Part shown: piece after piece, positions 10,715 through 20,050 of the stretch
How positions within the stretch are numbered: the first letter of the stretch is position 1
Layout: every line of letters begins with the position of its first letter
Assembly (NCBI GenBank): GCA_947623455.1
Contig: OX392545.1
Location: 26,797,001-26,861,000, forward strand
Length of the DNA stretch: 64,000 nucleotides
Direction of reading: 5' to 3'
DNA from: Mimachlamys varia
Lineage: Eukaryota > Mollusca > Bivalvia > Pectinida > Pectinidae
The notes under the pieces: generated by a model
Databases searched by the model: none
What the model was told of the DNA's origin: nothing
The model's input: only the letters and a program-made list of their open reading frames with translations
Program-made: the position numbers and the translations under genes

Positions 10715-10965
10715 AAGATCGAGGTAAGAAGCTGATGTAGGATGTGGGAGAGTGTGTTGTGTCTTTAATCCCAAGTTCTGTAGGGTATATACGCTCGACT
10801 AAGTCAGTAAACTTCTTTTTGTTCATAGAAACACATCGTCGATATACCTGAAAGTTAAATTGAAAGATTCGGCAAGGTGTTTGTTGCCCATCCAAAAGTT
10901 GGGTCCGGTTAGTTCCCATTCCATTGGAATGCCAGCAGTCTGTTGGAAAATGTTGGAAAATTAAA
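10715..10965 (-). pseudogene. Penelope-like reverse transcriptase fragment (reverse)
   Basis: Read on the minus strand, it contains FQQTAGIPM, then after an internal deletion LAESFNLTFRYIDDV, and in a shifted frame KKFTDLVERIYPTELGIKDT, which follows the YIDD box in Penelope-like RTs. Frameshifts and the deletion make it non-functional. It lies in the B-type 5' flank, tail to tail with the fragment at 10405-10600; the same pair recurs in front of copy 4. Confidence 0.7.
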
Positions 10966-11148
10966 CCACCTGAGTCAGATAAGGCGATGAATAATATGAA
11001 TAGGGATTTTTGATTTAGTTTTGAATCCATTCCTAGATAAACAAAATATATATCGTGTTTTCAACTACAGAATCTGATTATCTGTGTTTTTCTGCTCCTG
11101 AAATTAGAATGTATAATGCTATAATATTGCTGGTATGTTTCTCATGTT

Positions 11149-11475
11149 GATGGGCGGATTGATCGATGGGTTAACAATCCGGCCTTCCGTGTAGGCGGCC
11201 GAGGTTCGATCCCCGAAATCGTCATGCACATGGAATATTCAGAGAAGTGTTTTTCTCCTCCCACACAACTCGAACAACCCTGATGTAGTATAAAGTGGTC
11301 TGGGGTGGGTGTTGCAGTATCTGTGCTGTAGCATTCAAGTGAGATGGCACTATCAAAGATGCCGTTGGAAACACGGTCCCAATACAAACAGACCGCCATT
11401 CATCCCCAGCACACACACGTATGGAAATACTAGCCAGGTGGTATATGACAAGTAGTTAGCCCAAAGTATATTCTT
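11149..11475 (+). mobile_element. tRNA-derived SINE, B-type 5' flank
   Basis: The head has a box A-like TGATCGATGGGTT and a box B-like AGGTTCGATCCC, as in a tRNA. The ~250-nt body (around AAAGTGGTCTGGGGTGG) has no tRNA character. The counterpart is at 36223-36549. Reverse-strand open frames here are by-products. Confidence 0.6.
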
Positions 11476-11726
11476 GTACACAACGGCAATGGTACATTAA
11501 TAATTAATGCATCTTCGGGTAAATTATTTCGGTTGTTAAAACCGAATTTAAAGTCTTGTCTCATCAATATTCTTTGTGATTAATAATAAACAATTAGTCT
11601 TTGTAATGGGACATAACTCAAAATGAACCAAATGATTCAGAATTATTTTCAACATTTGATTCAGAGTGTGTTTTTCAATCTATAAATAACTTTTGTAGGA
11701 GTATCAACTTTCCATTAACTATAGGC
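11476..11726. other. B-type 5' flank, no gene
   Basis: AT-rich noncoding sequence shared with copy 4 up to the point (11726) where copy 4's deletion begins. Confidence 0.5.
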
Positions 11727-11893
11727 GACTGGAAACTCCTCGATATACAGTAACTTCCCGTATGTAGCGGAAGTGTTTTCTTCCTAATAGTATGTACTAT
11801 ATATACAGCGTGTGCTGGCCTGATATTCATAACAGAAACATCTCAACAAGCACGTCTAACAGAGTGAAATTAAATAGTAAGTGTCAGTAAGCC
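11727..11893 (+). promoter_or_regulatory. Core promoter and 5' UTR of copy 2
   Basis: TATATATA at 11798-11805 and an initiator-like TTCATA with predicted start A at 11829 (31 bp downstream) give a ~65-nt leader. An ETS-like GCGGAAGT lies at 11767-11774. The AGGCGACTGGAAA block shared with type A spans the left edge (~11723-11735). Copy 4 lacks all of this. Confidence 0.65.
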
Positions 11894-13562
11894 ATGTTCA
11901 GTAGTACACTAATCCGAAGATTGCCGAGGTCTGCAGCGGCCGTGACCAAAGGAAACCTCACCAAATGGTAATTATAAATTCTAATATTACATATTTATTA
12001 AATGATAATATTTCGTTTACTACTTCCTAGTGTTAAATACTTTCAGTTTTTAGTCTATCACATATTACATTCATCAAATAGTATGGGTCATCTTATACGT
12101 TATTTATTTTTACAGGTCCATGAGTAAATGTCAAATTTCGTACAAAATCCGCCGAATGGAGACGAAGGACTTGTCGGCCGTCAACAACATTCTGGAGAGT
12201 GAGAAATGGGTGATGGAGAAAGCGTACACACAATGCGCCTTTCAAACAGATCCCACAGGATTCTTTGTGGCGGAAAAAGATGACGGTGAAATAATAGGTA
12301 GGTTTAATCAATTGATGGTTTAGTTTTCTCTCATTTTACAAGTGTATACTCCTATTCGAGATAATAATCAGTATGCTATTATAAATATTTGTTCGTCAAT
12401 ACAATGATATATTAAGCAGGAGACGCTTACTCTTCAGAACTTATTCTCTTGTACTTTACCAAGGGTCTCCATGTAGATCTTTCTTTTTTTCGTACTTTGC
12501 CATTAGTGTAATCGATTTTGAGTTCGGATTATGGTTTTGTTGACGCTTCGGTATTCTCTATTTTCTAACAACAACCTCTGCTTAATTTTGATGCTGCTTA
12601 GGATAATACTAAATACAACATCCTTGCTGTGCTTTAGGAATTCCTTTTCGCATTTTACTTATTTCCTTATATACTCAATGAATCATGTGTACGCAACTGA
12701 ATTATTTATGTTAGTATTTTCTATTTGTCCTTACATTTATAACGATTTATCTTTAAATATAAAGTGCACGTAGAAGTATGTCAGTGGTATGTGTTTAAAA
12801 AAATAAAGGTTTCGTCTAAGCACTAAACTTTATTTTTATATTTTAGGTTCACATGGATACCTCTCTCACACCAAAGACGTAGCTACCATGGGGCTATGGA
12901 TGGTAAAGAAAGAATACAGAAATTCTAATGTTGGATTAAAGTTGTACGGAAAAATCCACCAGGCGATTGGAGATAAGAATTTAGGGACGTTCGTTTGGCC
13001 GTATTATCAGGAGAAGATCAAGGAAGATCATGGCGTAAAGCCAAACAAAGCTTACATGACATGGTACAATTACGGACACATAGACCCTAGGACATGTAAG
13101 AACAAGGGTGTTGAGGATTTTAATGTACTTCCTATAGGGCAAGTCAGTCTCTCGGACCTGCTTGCGTACGATACAGAGATACACAAAGTGGCCAGAGAGA
13201 AATACATGACGAATTGGATAAACCATGAAAAGTCGAAGACTTACGTGGCATTACGTGGCGGTAAGGTTTGTGGGTACGGGGTACTTCGGTCACAGGATTC
13301 TTACAACCAGATTGCGCCATTGTATGCAGATGACAAAAATGTAGCAAAAGGTTTGTTTCGCAATCTGGCAAGTGAAGTTCCTGCAGGGGAAAAGGTAGGA
13401 TTTTCTAGTCCGTTTGAAAACTCTTCTGCTACAGAGTTTGCGGCTGTGAATAAAATGATGAAACCAGGGATACCGTTGGTCATGGTCTACAAGAACGATC
13501 CTGTTGACGTAGATACAGACAAAGTGTTTGCAGTGTCGTCTAACTCATTCGGAACATGTTAA
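11894..13562 (+). CDS. GNAT-family acetyltransferase-like protein, copy 2 (type B)
   Basis: Exons 11894-11967, 12116-12297 and 12847-13562; 323 aa. One more residue than type A because exon 1 begins MFSSTLIRRLPRSAAAVTKG. That segment is again Arg/Ala/Ser-rich, consistent with mitochondrial import. Intron 1 is 148 nt and intron 2 is 549 nt, enlarged by a reverse repeat R. Exon 2 starts W-S-M-S-K; the ATG at 12122 is in frame and replaces an ACG of the A type, so an internal start is possible. Type B markers in exon 3 are T at MTNWI, NVAKGLFRNL and AVNKMM. Domain reading is as for copy 1. TATA promoter, AU-rich 3' UTR and AATAAA are all present, so this copy looks functional. Confidence 0.8.
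12416..12562 (-). repeat. Repeat R, partial, in intron 2 of copy 2
   Basis: Reverse fragment of the dispersed repeat (GGAGACGCTTACTC through TTCGGTATTCTC). It accounts for part of the larger type B intron 2 and is shared with copy 4 (37174-37321). Confidence 0.65.
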
Positions 13563-13726
13563 AGCACAGATGAAGTAAATATGTCTTTGTTGTTACCTGT
13601 TTTGAAGCAACTGAACTATTTCACCGAAAATAGTATTTTCACAATGAATTAATTATTAATGTGATAATGAAGTTTTATACAATAATTTATTTTGGGCATT
13701 ATTATACCTATTTCATTTTTACACTG

Positions 13727-13796
13727 TTTATTTATTTATTTATGGTTGTTTATTGTTACCACGGCAGTGAAAATATATGTATGTCTTTTTAATAAA
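13727..13796 (+). promoter_or_regulatory. AU-rich element and poly(A) signal, copy 2
   Basis: TTTATTTATTTATTTAT at 13727-13743 and AATAAA at 13791-13796, as in copy 1. Confidence 0.6.
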
Positions 13797-13894
13797 TACA
13801 TGAAATATATGATGATATACTTGAGTGTTTTTATGCATTCTATCTGTAAACAGCCTTACACACACACAAAACAGCTACAATTGCGTTGTATTAA

Positions 13895-14142
13895 AATAAA
13901 TAAGAGAATACCGAAGCGTTAACAAAATCATAATCCAAACTCAAAATCTATTAAACCAGGGGCAAAATAAGAACAAAGGAAACATTTACATGGAGACTCT
14001 TGTAAAAGTACAAGAGAATAAGACCAAGTGTTCCGGAAGAGTAAGCGTATTCTGCTTCATCGACGACACCCGCCATGTAAATCTTTGTCAAATCCATGTA
14101 AACATCAAGTTCTCAAAATGAGAACCTAGTATCATTGTCAAT
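13895..14142 (+). repeat. Repeat R, full copy (R6)
   Basis: Same insertion point as R1 next to copy 1, immediately after the 3' UTR. It therefore predates the A/B split. Confidence 0.7.
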
Positions 14143-14898
14143 AATTTAGCTTTAATAAAGATATAATTATTGAACCCTAATATAAATTTTACTTATATCA
14201 ACTAATCAGGATTTCTTCTCTAAATTCCAGTGAAACGAAAATCTACGGTATTTTATTGATAAAATTTGTATATGATAAAACCTATATTCGCTCAAACGAT
14301 AATAAATCACTGCTTTTTCTTGGTAATAAAGTAGAAACTCGGAAGTTAATATCATTACATTGGACATCAAGATGATAATTATGCCATCTATAACATTGCA
14401 TTTCATTGAGATTTTCAGAGCGGAAAATAATTCAAAACAAAACTGAAAATTCTCGTTCATCTCCTAGCTTGACTCACGTGTTTTGATACACAGCGCACAT
14501 GTGTACTGCAAATTCCAGCATCTAAAAATAGTGCAATTTCTTATAAACTGATGACGTGAAATATTTACAGTCATTCACCGAACAACGATTAAGATATAAT
14601 ACCAAACAATGATGACTGTATTATGTGTTATGTTCGCGGAGGTTAGTTTTGATCAGAAGCGAATAAATACCTTCACCAACAAGAAATATACAATCACTTT
14701 TGTGAAGTCATTACAACAAATCACGCCGTAGGTGTCTATGCTTCTGCTGTGTTGACGATTATATGAATACTTTGACATCATTAGGATACAAAATATACAA
14801 ATACCACTTTTGTCCTCATAATTTAATGATAATGTGTTTTCAGACCTCTATATATTTATAAATCTGAATTTCTGTCCATGTGTGATAAATGTAAACTT
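14143..14898. other. B-type downstream noncoding region with conserved block
   Basis: No gene. Positions ~14448-14672 form the conserved A/B block, with CACGTG (14475-14480), CTAAAAATAG (14522-14531) and TGACGTGA (14552-14559). Past ~14810 it diverges from type A. Confidence 0.5.
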
Positions 14899-15131
14899 TC
14901 TTTCATTTTACAACAATTATGAAACAAGTTATCCAACTTATATTAATCACTCTTGTTTGCCCGGATGCTAGCGCGCGAGGGGTCTTATCGTGGGAGGAAA
15001 TCAGAGTACCTGGGGAAAACCCACGTAGTCGGGCAGATAACCCCATACCTTTTCACGTCCGGTCGGGGAATCGAACCCCGGCTGCACTGGTGAAAGGCAA
15101 GTGCGATATCCACTGCACCACCCGGCCACCC
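14899..15131 (-). mobile_element. tRNA-derived SINE (reverse), B-type 3' flank
   Basis: On the minus strand it starts with a tRNA-like head (box A-like TGGTGCAGTGG, box B GGTTCGATTCC in a perfect 5-bp T stem). A body with CAGGTACTCTGGTTTCCTCC and a tail ending TTGTTGTAAAATGAAAG follow, an organisation I recognise from bivalve SINEs. The D stem (GTGC/GCAC) is intact, but the anticodon stem is poor, so it is not a working tRNA. Copies at 39658-39890, 50708-50940 and 61205-61436. The forward frame at 14919-15182 is read through this element and is not a gene. Confidence 0.8.
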
Positions 15132-16346
15132 AAAAATGAATTTCAGTCCACTTCAGATGTGTACAAGCACTTGATACATTAAGATACGTTTGTGTACGCT
15201 TTACGCAAACTACGACACAAAATAGCTAATGTGATGTCAGGCGAAATCATTCATTCAATCTTTACATCTCAACGACTATTAATATTAACTCTGCAACATG
15301 CTTATCGGCCATTTTATTAGGGCCAACAAATGGGCCTCAAAAACAAACAAAACAAAATCATCAAACAATTTGGAGGGTAACGGTCAGTGTTAATTTGAAC
15401 ATTGAACGAGTCTATGATTCCATAAGTGATTTAAAAGATCAACATCAATCAGATGGCTTAAAATGTGCCCAATTATGAACTGATTTTTTGTTTTCATACG
15501 AGGATGAATTTAAGGAAGAGCTAACCAGGACGGTTGATGACGATTGTGTCACCATCCTATGATATATGCCTTCGAAGATTCCGATGCTTCTATTCCATGT
15601 TTCTCATCGTATGTTCGCCATGAACAATTTACAGAAAAATACTGTAAACGTTAACGAAATGTTGGTTTAATGTAAGAGTGTATTTAATGGAATGTTGTTT
15701 TGTTTTTTTTAATATGCCAACATATCGCACTTGTGGAAGTCTAATACATCGCAGTTTGCTAAACACATCACGCCAATTATCTTCTGCGGTTTAATATAAT
15801 TTAAATTCAAAACTTACAAATGTGAAAAGGGTTCAATAAATGTAACAGCATGAAGTATGCATACGCCGTGGGTAAGCCAATTTCCATTGTTGATGACATA
15901 CAATCGTGACTCGAACTGGATAGTCTCCATAGAGACGTCATTCTATTCTCATTCTCGTTAGTAAGAATTAAGTCTAAATTAACTGGAAATGAAAATATTC
16001 AGTAACCCACTCTGTTTGACATCATATCTATTGTTTTGAATCGCAGTGGGCGAGAAACGTAAGTACAAGTATCTAAAACTGTGTCAAGTGCCTGTATACT
16101 TCCTACTGGAGTAGATATTGGGATCCGTGATGTGAACAGCACTATGTAACACAATACCAGGAAGTACTTTGTGTTAAACCATCCCGTAAAACTTGTTATC
16201 ATGTTTTCTGACTTCATACAATAAAAATGGGATTAGATAGATATCTAAATATCAAAAGTTGGTTGTTTAGTCTTTTTACAATAACACTTTGACACTGAAT
16301 TTCTACGATACATTTTTAAATTTGATGAAAAATGAAAAGTGAAATA
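15132..16346. other. B-type 3' flank, no gene recognised
   Basis: AT-rich, with only short frames. The equivalent stretches are 39891-41109, 50941-52158 and 61437-62653. A reverse frame at 15999-16217 is conserved in all four copies but has no features supporting a protein. Confidence 0.5.
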
Positions 16347-16673
16347 CAGCCGAACATTGTTATCTCGAACTCGAAAACCTTGTTCAATTCGAAGTATTTT
16401 GTCGGTCCCGACCAAGCTATAGAAATTTTGGATTCCCATCTTTTGGCCCTTGGCATCACCGAAGAGTCCTAGGAGGATGAAACAGTTGTATGATGCAGTA
16501 TAATTCATTTCTTTCGGGATCCTATATCTATTAATAAATTTAAAAGGTGTAGCATGTGCGTGTGTTACATGTACGTGATCTTTTACTAGCTTTTAAACTC
16601 ACGTAACTAGAATACTCAGTTAACTCGAAGATTCTTCACTGTCAATCAACTTCGAGATAACGGGGTTCGATTG
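16347..16673. mobile_element. 327-bp MITE with TA flanks (Tc1/mariner-pogo type)
   Basis: Terminal inverted repeats of ~28 bp: left CAGCCGAACATTGTTATCTC, right the approximate complement ending AACGGGGTTCGATTG, with TA on both sides. No coding capacity. TIRs containing a GTTATCTCGAA core are typical of pogo/Tigger-like non-autonomous elements; superfamily is inferred. Same-length copies at 41110-41436, 52159-52485 and 62654-62980. Confidence 0.7.
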
Positions 16674-16771
16674 TAGTGAGTAAAATAAACCTTAATGTAA
16701 TTATTTCAAAATTTGATTTAATTTCTTTTCTTATTTACGACAGAAAAAACATATAATGTGATTGCAATTAA

Positions 16772-17113
16772 AGGCCCAATAAACGTAACTTTCGACAAAA
16801 CTTGACTCGAAAATCAAGCCTTATAACTTTTTATATTTATAAATTTTGTAAAGATTAACTGATATCAGTAATACCGGTTACCGGTACAGCAGCACTTGAA
16901 ACTCGGTATTTGTAAACACGCGTCCATTTTGAATTGTCTTCTAACCACGGCTTGTTGTTGAAGTGGACCTCACCTGACATATTTTCAATTCTTTTGGATT
17001 TTTCTGTCAAGAGCACTGCGTTTAAGGCTTATTTTTGCATGGTTATCAACTGGATTTTTTTCAGAATTTTTCAGAATCACGAAAAACTTCCTGAAGTTAC
17101 GTATATTGGGCCT
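16772..17113. mobile_element. 342-bp MITE with TTAA target site
   Basis: TIRs begin AGGCCCAATAAACGTAACTT; the right end is the approximate complement ending TATTGGGCCT. TTAA precedes the left end; the right flank is GTAA here but a perfect TTAA next to copy 6. A TTAA duplication points to a Kolobok- or piggyBac-type element. The small frame at 16934-17134 lies inside it and is not a gene. Confidence 0.65.
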
Positions 17114-17378
17114 GTAATATGCATAGATATTTAATAAAAATAGGTTATCATCAGGAAAAAGATGGACATGCTGTTTATGTGCAGGTATAACGGAGGTCTT
17201 ATGTCTGCACTATAGGCAGGTTTTATGGTCGCCATATTTGTCTCATTGAGAAATAATCTGTATTTAAGTGATATGATGTTGGACGTTGTTTAATATGTTC
17301 TTTCGTGTGCTTGCTTGTTGTGATTGACAATGGTAACTCGATTCTAATTTTGAGTACTAGATGTTTATTTGGATATGA

Positions 17379-17431
17379 CCAAGATTTACATGGCGGGTGT
17401 CGTCGATGAAGCAGAAGACGCTTACTATCAC
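17379..17431 (-). repeat. Repeat R, short fragment
   Basis: A 53-bp reverse piece of the dispersed repeat (GATTTACATGGCGGGTGTCG onward). It ends exactly where the hairpin begins. Confidence 0.55.
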
Positions 17432-17530
17432 CCCGCGTGCTGGTCTTTTGCTGTCAATGGATGGCGGTCTTCCTATTAAATTTAGCCATCCAATGACAGC
17501 AAAAGACCAGCACGCGGGTTGACGTCAACC
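17432..17530. repeat. 34-bp-stem hairpin plus CRE palindrome
   Basis: The left arm 17432-17465 pairs with 17485-17518 over 34 bp with one mismatch; the loop is 19 nt. The arm begins CCCGCGTGCTGGTCTTTTGC. The palindrome GGTTGACGTCAACC (containing the CRE octamer TGACGTCA) overlaps its end at 17517-17530. The 87-nt hairpin is identical in the four B-type flanks. It could be a foldback element, a small-RNA precursor or simply an inverted duplication. Confidence 0.7.
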
Positions 17531-17900
17531 TAATGAATATGTAACGAAAATGGCCCGCAGGCCGCCAAGAACTCTGAGACAAGGGATTTTAGCGTGTTTT
17601 TGGAGGAAATGGTGATTATTTCTGCGGAAGGAGGATACTTTTGACTTGCATTTAGGAGGTTTATAAAATAAAAATTATCCATCGTTCCAACGGTACCAAG
17701 CGTTTTTTCGTACCTCAACTAGAAATGTGATTTTTGATGCAAGAAAGGTAGGTGGGGTCTATTTTTCTATCTGGAAAGCTTTCCACCCTTTAGCTTTTAT
17801 GACTACTGAGGGAGCATTTTTATCGAAAATTGATCTTAACCCCCAAAATATAAATGTTACTCAAGGTACTGTAAAGTTAATTGTTTTTATTTTTAAAATT
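17531..17900. other. B-type 3' flank next to arm L2, no gene
   Basis: Noncoding. An open frame at 17727-17987 runs into the arm and is kept in three copies without recognisable features. Confidence 0.45.
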
Positions 17901-17904
17901 TATA

Positions 17905-18085
17905 CAGATATACCTGAAAAGGATATTATTAGATTTGGCAAGGTTTGTGTTACCCGTAAGCCCCTCGTCAATTTCAGCCTCGTATGAAAACAAAAGCAAG
18001 TCAGCCAAAAGTGGGACACAGCCAGTTCCCATTGGAATGCCAACAATCTGTTGGAAAATCTATCCTCCGAACTCAACAAAGATAT
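17905..18085 (-). pseudogene. Penelope-like RT fragment at outer end of L2
   Basis: Minus-strand reading gives FQQIVGIPMGTGCVPLLAD and then LAKSNNILFRYI before homology to the RT is lost. It is the mirror image of the fragment at 10405-10600. It lacks the aspartates of YIDD. Confidence 0.65.
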
Positions 18086-19138
18086 TGTCAACCAGGGATT
18101 AAATTATCCCTACTTTATCTTCCTCGGTATATTTCATCATAACTTTTGTTGTGTACAAAGTATGCTCTAAGATAGCTCACAATCATATATTTGTATCGTC
18201 ATCCACCTTTCTTGGAAAAGAAAGTTCTCATAGTGAGAGACCAAAATCTGTTGTATGGTAGTGTACATGGTGGAAAAATCAAATGTTTCGATAGACGAAA
18301 CAGTTTTCATGGGGTCGCTCCTATTGAAGATATAAAGTAGCACGAGTGCAATTTATGTAAAATCTGCCATACGAGTGAAATATATTTGATATTCATTGGG
18401 AAACCATTGAATTTCCTTTTTATTACATTTTCGAAATTACCAAAAATCTGATTTTATTTATTAAATTTGCGGTTACAACTGATCAGGACGGACTGTCTAA
18501 GGCTTATAGAATATTAATATGCCACAGGATGAAGTTCTATTTTTTGTTCAAAATATATTAAAGATACAAATCATATTAATGAAATTCATTACATATCTAT
18601 TAATTTCCAAAAAACTAGAAATATTTTAACATTTCCTTACTTGATATGATTTGATTCTAGAATAACGAAAACATATTACACAATAGTGCGCCATGTAGCG
18701 GACCGAAACTTAAATCATCACTAGTGATGATATAGGTTTTATCAAACTGTTATGTTCTGATATTTCATTGGTAAAAATGTAATAAATTACATTATTGTAT
18801 TAATGGATATAAATATTCAGAAAATATATGTCTAATCGAGTTATTAATAGAAATGTAGATTTTTTTCCTGGAAATATGTGGGTGATATTGGGGGAAGCGG
18901 TTCTGCAATATCCACTTTATTGTAAACAAGTCGTTGATGACATCAACTGTTTATTTCCCTAAATATATTTATATTCATTTATGTTTCATTGTTACTCTCA
19001 CAGAGGAAATATAACCTGATGTCTGGTCTTAAGTTTTCTAATAAACGATAAAACATTACTTTTCATTCACACATTCAGTCAATTATACAAATGTTTTTGT
19101 TTCCATTTTAACCTCGTATGAAAACAAACACAATACAA

Positions 19139-19168
19139 GAGCACCCCCTTTTTTGAGAGGGGGTGCTC
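19139..19168. repeat. G/C-rich hairpin in arm2
   Basis: GAGCACCCCC (19139-19148) and GGGGGTGCTC (19159-19168) form a perfect 10-bp stem around the 10-nt loop TTTTTTGAGA, at a junction between arm2 units. The identical hairpin is at 54951-54980; L4 lacks it. Confidence 0.65.
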
Positions 19169-19977
19169 CTATTCAAGATATGAAGTAGTACGAGTGCAAT
19201 TTATATAAAATCTGCCATACGAGTGAAATATATTTGATATTTATTGGGAAACCATTTAATTTCCTTTTAATTACATTCTCGAAATAACAAAAAATCTTAT
19301 TTTATTTATTAAATTTGAGGTTACAACTGATCGGAACGGAGTGTCTAAGGCTTATAGAATATTAATATGCCACAGGATGAAATTCTGTTTTTTGTTCAAA
19401 ATATATAAAAGATACAAAAACATATTAATAAAACTCATTACATATCAATTAATTTCCAAAATACTACAAATGTTTTAACATTTCCTTATTTTAAATGATT
19501 TGATTTTAGAATAACGAAAACGTATTACACATTAGTGCACCATGTTATCGGAACGAAACTTACATCATCACTAGTGATGATATAAACAGTGATGACATAG
19601 GTTTTATCAAACTGATATTTTCTGATATTTCATCGGTAAAAATGTAATAAATTACATTATTGTATTCATGGATAATCGAGTTATTAATAGAAATGTAGTT
19701 TTTTTCCTGGAAATATGTGGGTGAAATCGGGGGAAGCTGATCTGTAACATCCACTTTATTGTAAACAAGTCGTTGATGACATCAACTGTTTATTTCCCTA
19801 AATATATTTATATTCATTTATGTTTCATTGTTACTCTTACAGAGGAAATATATTCTTTGATTTCTGGTCTTACGTTTTCTAATAAACGATAAAATATTAC
19901 TTTTCATTCACAAATTCAGTCAATTATATATTTTTTGTTTTGTTTCCATTTCAACCACGTATGAAAACAAACACAAC

Positions 19978-20050
19978 ACAGCCAGTTCCCATTGAATTGC
20001 CAACAATCTGTTGGAAAATCTATTCTCCGAACTCAACAAAGATATTGTCA
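19978..20050 (-). pseudogene. Short Penelope-like RT fragment in arm2
   Basis: A ~70-bp second copy of the GIPMG region (minus strand, here with Asn-Ser in place of Ile-Pro) at the start of the third arm2 unit. Counterparts at 43900-43985 and 55790-55870. Confidence 0.5.

Noticed and set aside
11142..11416. Reverse frames upstream of copy 2
   Set aside because: They run antisense through a SINE.
15046..15131. Possible tRNA gene on the minus strand
   Set aside because: Box A, box B and T stem are good, but the anticodon stem does not pair and a SINE body and tail follow.
14919..15182. Open frame with a signal-peptide-like N-terminus, repeated at 39678, 50728 and 61224
   Set aside because: It runs antisense through the tRNA-derived SINE; conservation is explained by duplication of the flank and the protein has no domain.
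16245..16508. 87-aa reverse frame kept in all four B flanks
   Set aside because: It overlaps the left part of the 327-bp MITE; retention follows from recent duplication.
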